This document shows positions 60,386-64,000 of a DNA stretch of 64,000 nucleotides, in pieces. The stretch is taken from positions 1 through 64,000 of the forward strand of contig JAFLCK010000026.1 in the NCBI GenBank assembly GCA_017303615.1. The letters run 5' to 3'. The DNA is from Obscuribacter phosphatis_A. Lineage in GTDB: Bacteria > Cyanobacteriota > Vampirovibrionia > Obscuribacterales > Obscuribacteraceae. Made by a program: the position numbers and the translations under genes. The notes below the pieces were generated by a model. It made no database searches. It was not told the origin of the DNA and saw only the letters and a program-made list of their open reading frames with translations. The number at the start of each line of letters is the position of its first letter. Positions within the stretch are counted from its first letter, which is position 1.

Positions 60386-61888
60386 TCAGGCTCCGTGAGC
60401 GTCCTCTTTCTTTTGGGGCAGGTCGGCTTCTTCTGTTTCTTTGGCAGCCGGACCAGTTATTTTAGAACCAGGTGTAACAACAATGACGAAGTCTGAGCTG
60501 GAGCGCGGCTCGGGAGAGACATTGACCGGATAGGCTTCTAACTCTGGAATGGCTTGCTTGACTGCCTGGGTGAGCTGATCGTCGGCTCTAAATGAGGTCT
60601 GCACCAAAAGCTCATGTTGGCATTCAGAGAGGTCTGCCTTTTGAATCCAGCGTACATTATAACCCTTCTCTTTCAGGCGCCCTTCAAGGTTGCGGGCTGT
60701 CTCTTCGCAGCCTTTGGGATATTTCACTACAACCGAGGGCGGCTTGGTTCCTGCCGCTTGGGCACATTCAGAATTGACCAAGTCGTTTGAATAGGCAGCG
60801 TACGAGACCGATGATTGATCGTTGATGTCGCTGGTCATATCGCTATTGTGAACGGCATGAATATGCGCACCAGTATTGGTGGCAATCACTGAAACTGATA
60901 GAGGGGCACCGGCCATGCGGTGCAAGACCAGGGCGGAAGTGTCGGGAGTGGGCACCCAATAGCTGCCGCCATTGATGGTCACCGGCTCACCGGGTAAGGT
61001 GGCGGTTTGAATTTGGTTGGTCTTTAAGTCTTTGCAAAAGGCAGCCAACTTGAGCATATCTGTTGGTTCTAGGTCGGTGCGTACATATTCACCGGCTAAT
61101 TTGCAAAGCTCGGGCAACTTCAATAATACTTGCGGTTCTTCCAGCTTTTTCTTGACCTGGCGCAAAAACCATTGCTGTCTTTCGATGCGGCCGATATCAC
61201 CCCTGGGGTCATGGCGAAAGCGCACATATTCTTCCAATCTTGTGGCATCGAGCTTGTTTAGACCTGGTTCTAGAGCAATATTCAAATGCCCGGCGCGGTC
61301 GCGGTAGTGCATTGGTTTTTCCACCATCACTTCCACCGGCCCTAGAGCTTCAAACAATTGCTTCAGACCTTGCACGTCTATGACCATGTAATGGTCGATA
61401 GGCACACCGAAATCTTCACTGACTGTTTGCACTGTCAGCTCTGGACCGCCTATGGCATGGGCGGCATTGATTTTTTCGACTGTATGTTTACCGTTTGACG
61501 GATTAATGCGCACCCGGCTGTCGCGGGGGATAGAAATGAGCGAAACTTTCTTTGTCTCGGGGTCTAGGCTGGCAAGAATTATTGTGTCGGAGCGACAGCC
61601 GTTGAATCTTTCGGTATCCCTGCCGTTGCTGTCTACTCCCATCAGTAGAACATTCATGCGGCTATCGAGCTTGGGCCAAAGATTAACTGCTTCAAGCGGA
61701 TTAGCCGGTGCAGCCTTGCTTTGGCTTTGTTTACCGCTCTGAGTTTGGCTGGCTAGAGATTTGCTGGTCTTGGCAGGCATGAAGTGCATGACTGTGAGCC
61801 CAATGCCTACACCGGCCATGGTTGCCGCGACAATCTGCCAGGCTTTCGGGGATCTATTTATATGCGGCTCAGAAAATCTGCTTTTCAT
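60386..61888 (-). CDS. LytR-CpsA-Psr (LCP) family protein with LytR_C domain
   Basis: LCP enzymes transfer glycopolymers from a polyprenyl carrier onto peptidoglycan. From ATG 61888 the protein has 500 residues; an in-frame TTG at 61906 adds six. A single membrane anchor (WQIVAATMAGVGIGLTVMHFM) follows a short cytoplasmic N-terminus. The LCP domain covers about 75-320, with LLMGVDSNGRD, SLISIPRDSRVRI, KINAAHAIGG, DHYMVIDVQGL and EYVRFRHDPRGDIGRIERQQ. Its Arg and Asp residues bind phosphate and metal. A LytR_C domain lies at about 390-490 (PSVVVKYPKGCEETARNLEG). In a diderm the polymer is probably a capsule or wall polysaccharide. It is first of a two-gene unit. Confidence 0.92.
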   Translation of the reverse strand: MKSRFSEPHINRSPKAWQIVAATMAGVGIGLTVMHFMPAKTSKSLASQTQSGKQSQSKAAPANPLEAVNLWPKLDSRMNVLLMGVDSNGRDTERFNGCRSDTIILASLDPETKKVSLISIPRDSRVRINPSNGKHTVEKINAAHAIGGPELTVQTVSEDFGVPIDHYMVIDVQGLKQLFEALGPVEVMVEKPMHYRDRAGHLNIALEPGLNKLDATRLEEYVRFRHDPRGDIGRIERQQWFLRQVKKKLEEPQVLLKLPELCKLAGEYVRTDLEPTDMLKLAAFCKDLKTNQIQTATLPGEPVTINGGSYWVPTPDTSALVLHRMAGAPLSVSVIATNTGAHIHAVHNSDMTSDINDQSSVSYAAYSNDLVNSECAQAAGTKPPSVVVKYPKGCEETARNLEGRLKEKGYNVRWIQKADLSECQHELLVQTSFRADDQLTQAVKQAIPELEAYPVNVSPEPRSSSDFVIVVTPGSKITGPAAKETEEADLPQKKEDAHGA

Positions 61889-62205
61889 ACTTACACTTTG
61901 TGCCAAGTCAGGTTCATTTAATATCCTGGTTTTGGTTAGCTTGCTTACCTTGGATTTTAAGAGGATGTTAAATTACCGCGTTACTTTGTTTTTTCACGGC
62001 ACTTTTAGGCCGTCGGTAAGTTTGCCATTCCAAGCGAAATTTGACATTAAATGGCTGGAATGTACCAGGGATAAGGGTCTTTTCTATTTACTTCTGTTTA
62101 CAAGGGGCTCTTTCTTTTTGCCGGGCTTGTCTATATGAGTAATCAAAGGCTTATACTTTGGGCATTGAGCCTTAATTTTGTAGATTTCTGCAAAGGGAGT
62201 TAGAC
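61889..62205. other. Divergent intergenic region between the LCP gene and the aldolase
   Basis: About 317 bp without a supported gene. T-rich, with short chance open frames on both strands. It must hold the promoters of both units; none was identified with confidence. Confidence 0.35.
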
Positions 62206-62877
62206 GTGCAACTATTTTTAGATACAGCCAATCTGGACGAGATTCGTGAGATTGCCGCCTGGGGTGTTCTTGATGGTATAACCACAAACCCTTCCTTGGT
62301 GAGCAAAGAGAAGCAGGATTTCAAGAAACTAGTTCAAGAAATCTGCCAAATAGTGCCTGGTCCGGTCAGCGCCGAAGTGATCGCCACCGACCCGCAAGGC
62401 ATGATTAAGGAAGGACGAGAGATTGCTAAATGGGCTCCGAACGTAATTGTGAAAGCCCCTCTCACCCCGGCTGGTTTGCAAGCCACCAGTGTGCTTTCTA
62501 AAGAAGGCATCAAGGTCAATGTTACCCTCTGTTTCTCTACCAACCAAGCCTTGTTGGCCGCCCGTGCCGGTGCTTATTTTGTCAGCCCTTTCGTTGGTCG
62601 TCTTGATGATATAAACCAGGACGGTTCTCAACTCATTCAAGAGATTGCCGACATGTTTGCTATCCATGACCTAGAAACAAAGGTCTTGGCCGCCAGCATC
62701 CGTAATCCGGTGCATGTCACCCAGGCTGCCTTGGCCGGCGCCGACATTGCCACCATGCCCTACAAGATCTTCAAGCAGCTGGTCTCTCATCCTCTCACCG
62801 ATAAAGGCGTTGAGTCTTTCTTGGCTGATTGGAATAAAGCTAAGGACAGCGTTGGCGCTGTTGTTGCTGCTAAGTAA
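62206..62877 (+). CDS. Transaldolase family protein, fructose-6-phosphate aldolase type (FSA/TalC)
   Basis: A compact 223-residue TIM-barrel aldolase. The start is GTG 62206, with AGGGAG six bases upstream. Visible motifs are MQLFLDTANLDEIREI, GITTNPSLVSKE, the Schiff-base Lys in VIVKAPLTPAGL, NVTLCFSTNQALLAARAGA, SPFVGRLDDINQDG and AASIRNPVHV. This short class includes FSA (fructose 6-phosphate to dihydroxyacetone plus glyceraldehyde 3-phosphate) and true small transaldolases. Deciding between them needs alignment of the active-site residue (Gln in FSA, Glu in transaldolases). No other pentose-phosphate genes are adjacent. Confidence 0.9.
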   Translation: MQLFLDTANLDEIREIAAWGVLDGITTNPSLVSKEKQDFKKLVQEICQIVPGPVSAEVIATDPQGMIKEGREIAKWAPNVIVKAPLTPAGLQATSVLSKEGIKVNVTLCFSTNQALLAARAGAYFVSPFVGRLDDINQDGSQLIQEIADMFAIHDLETKVLAASIRNPVHVTQAALAGADIATMPYKIFKQLVSHPLTDKGVESFLADWNKAKDSVGAVVAAK

Positions 62878-62927
62878 GAGTGAGCAAGGCATTGCCCTGT
62901 TTCAGGCGACTGAGGCAGGGCATTGTC

Positions 62928-62933
62928 TATAAT
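62928..62933 (+). promoter_or_regulatory. Candidate -10 element just before a start codon
   Basis: A consensus TATAAT lies only four bases before ATG 62938, placing the expected transcription start at or within the start codon. No ribosome site is seen. A convincing -35 is missing, so the element is tentative. Confidence 0.3.
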
Positions 62934-62937
62934 TAGG

Positions 62938-64000
62938 ATGGGTCTTAAATTGCAGGCAGAAACCATTCTGAATAAGTCGGGAGATCAAGGCGAGGAGTTT
63001 GGACCAAGCGGCTTTCTTGAGCTTGGCGGCAATACACTCGTGGTTGATTTCGGCAATATTTTGATGTCCGATACAGTGGTTGGTTTTCTTTATGAAGACG
63101 GCCATATCAAGATTCTGGGTGCTTCCGAGAAAGAATCGAAAGAATTACGCGTCATTGACGATCTGGAAGATTGTGTCTTTAGAGGCATTGACTCTCGCGG
63201 TCTAGAGCTTACCCTGCCTATTTTGAAAGAAGGCGGGCCCACAGGCGATCTTTACTATAACGAGAGACATCTGACTGTCATCAATGGCAGAGTGGCTACC
63301 GCCGATCATCATTTGGTCGGCGTGATGGACGACGGTCTCTCTTTGGCTGTGCGCGATCACTGCACCATGACTCCCTTTCGAAGGGTGGAAGAGGCGAACA
63401 TGCTGGCTTTCTATTTTGAGGGACAAACCTCGGAAGGCAAGTCAGTCAAGAAAGATTATCTCAAGCCCCTCTATCGCCGGGACAAGAGCTATGGCGAGAA
63501 TGAGATTATTCGCTATTTTCAAGATTTTGATCGACTTGGTGTCCAACAGAAAAAGTATGTTATCGACAGTCTCAATATTTGGGCGCGTTCAGGCATCTTA
63601 CAAGTGGTGCGCAAGAGCGAAGGCAATTGTGCCATGGGTAATGTCAAACACGGTGCGGCCGGAGTGACGCGTGTGCGCACCGGCATGGTCGATTTAGATG
63701 CCGAAGAGTTTGATCGCGATATCGATTTATTCAAGCGCTTCGGAACTCTAGCCAGTGTTACATCGCCCTTCCCGCCCTATGTAGAAGTGAGAGTCAACCT
63801 GGTTGTTTCGCATGAATTTGGCCATCAATTGCAGTTTTGTCTGTCGCAGGCAAGCCAAGATCGAATCGGCGAACTGTATCGCAATCGACTAGAGCGTTGT
63901 CGTATCGATAATCCGCCACCGCCTGGTTATGAAGGCTATTCTGAGCTTGTTCGACCGGAAAGATTGAACTTCCGGCAGTTTATTTCTGGTTATTCCGCCA
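62938..64000 (+). CDS. HEFGH-motif metallopeptidase-like protein (cut by window edge)
   Basis: The frame opens at ATG 62938 and runs to the end without a stop: at least 354 residues. The N-terminal 200 residues are mixed alpha/beta, with GFLELGGNTLVVDFGN and NGRVATADHHLVGVMDDGLSLAVRDH, and no signal peptide. At 292-296 HEFGH gives a zincin HExxH motif within VVSHEFGHQLQFCLSQA. A third zinc ligand would lie downstream, in or beyond the visible sequence. The Pro-rich stretch RIDNPPPPGYEGYSELV follows. I do not recognise the family. It may be the fifth hydrolase-like protein without signal peptide here. Confidence 0.6.
   Translation, partial: MGLKLQAETILNKSGDQGEEFGPSGFLELGGNTLVVDFGNILMSDTVVGFLYEDGHIKILGASEKESKELRVIDDLEDCVFRGIDSRGLELTLPILKEGGPTGDLYYNERHLTVINGRVATADHHLVGVMDDGLSLAVRDHCTMTPFRRVEEANMLAFYFEGQTSEGKSVKKDYLKPLYRRDKSYGENEIIRYFQDFDRLGVQQKKYVIDSLNIWARSGILQVVRKSEGNCAMGNVKHGAAGVTRVRTGMVDLDAEEFDRDIDLFKRFGTLASVTSPFPPYVEVRVNLVVSHEFGHQLQFCLSQASQDRIGELYRNRLERCRIDNPPPPGYEGYSELVRPERLNFRQFISGYSA

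Overview
The window reads as ordinary bacterial chromosome from a Gram-negative, diderm organism of roughly balanced base composition. UDP-2,3-diacylglucosamine pyrophosphatase (LpxI) implies lipid A. Many proteins carry signal peptides. The Ser/Thr kinase with extracytoplasmic LRRs, GGDEF-EAL protein, type III glutamine synthetase, complex I subunits, 2-oxoacid:ferredoxin oxidoreductase and numerous secreted low-complexity, TPR and Gly-zipper proteins best fit a non-photosynthetic cyanobacterial relative such as Vampirovibrionia/Obscuribacterales. That placement is inference from gene content and was not tested phylogenetically.

Layout. 1-4.1 kb: a secreted protein with 30-residue tandem repeats (cut by the left edge), a calpain-like and a transglutaminase-like cysteine hydrolase, tRNA-Arg(ACG), and a basic secreted protein. 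4.4-11 kb: lpxI, a secreted TPR protein, a JAMM-like protein, YjbQ and glnN. 11-18.5 kb: signalling (kinase-LRR, GGDEF-EAL) and an envelope pair. 18.5-24.5 kb: a transposase-derived zinc-ribbon protein behind a perfect 38-bp palindrome, a protein of eleven 82-residue repeats, a Q/N/S-rich secreted protein and a 39-bp minisatellite. 24.5-32 kb: divergent typA and rsgA, then a four-gene minus-strand run (Gly-zipper protein, glpD, D-2-hydroxyacid dehydrogenase, GT87-like membrane protein). 32-42 kb: TPR-CHAT protein, Gly-zipper protein, SDR-pgeF pair and a CAP-vWA overlapping pair. 42-49.3 kb: energy metabolism, with nuoM and nuoL head to head, a His-rich membrane peptide, and korA-korB. 49.4-51.4 kb: small protein, dinB and a secreted protein. 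51.5-59.4 kb: one 2652-residue multidomain protein. 59.5-64 kb: LytR-CpsA-Psr protein and partner, an FSA-type aldolase, and a HEFGH metallopeptidase-like protein cut by the right edge.

How it fits together. Housekeeping functions (ribosome GTPases, nitrogen assimilation, respiration, lipid A, wall maintenance) alternate with lineage-specific envelope and effector-like genes. The most unusual item is the giant protein at 51459-59417: annexin-like helical repeats, Ala/Gly-rich hydrophobic segments, a HELTH motif, a phosphoribosyltransferase-like loop and a C-terminal Cys-based tyrosine phosphatase signature. With the calpain-like, transglutaminase-like, JAMM-like and HEFGH proteins, which also lack obvious signal peptides, it suggests an uncharacterised set of effector-like hydrolases. 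A second notable point is dinB, whose conserved N-terminus is encoded only if translation begins at ATT.
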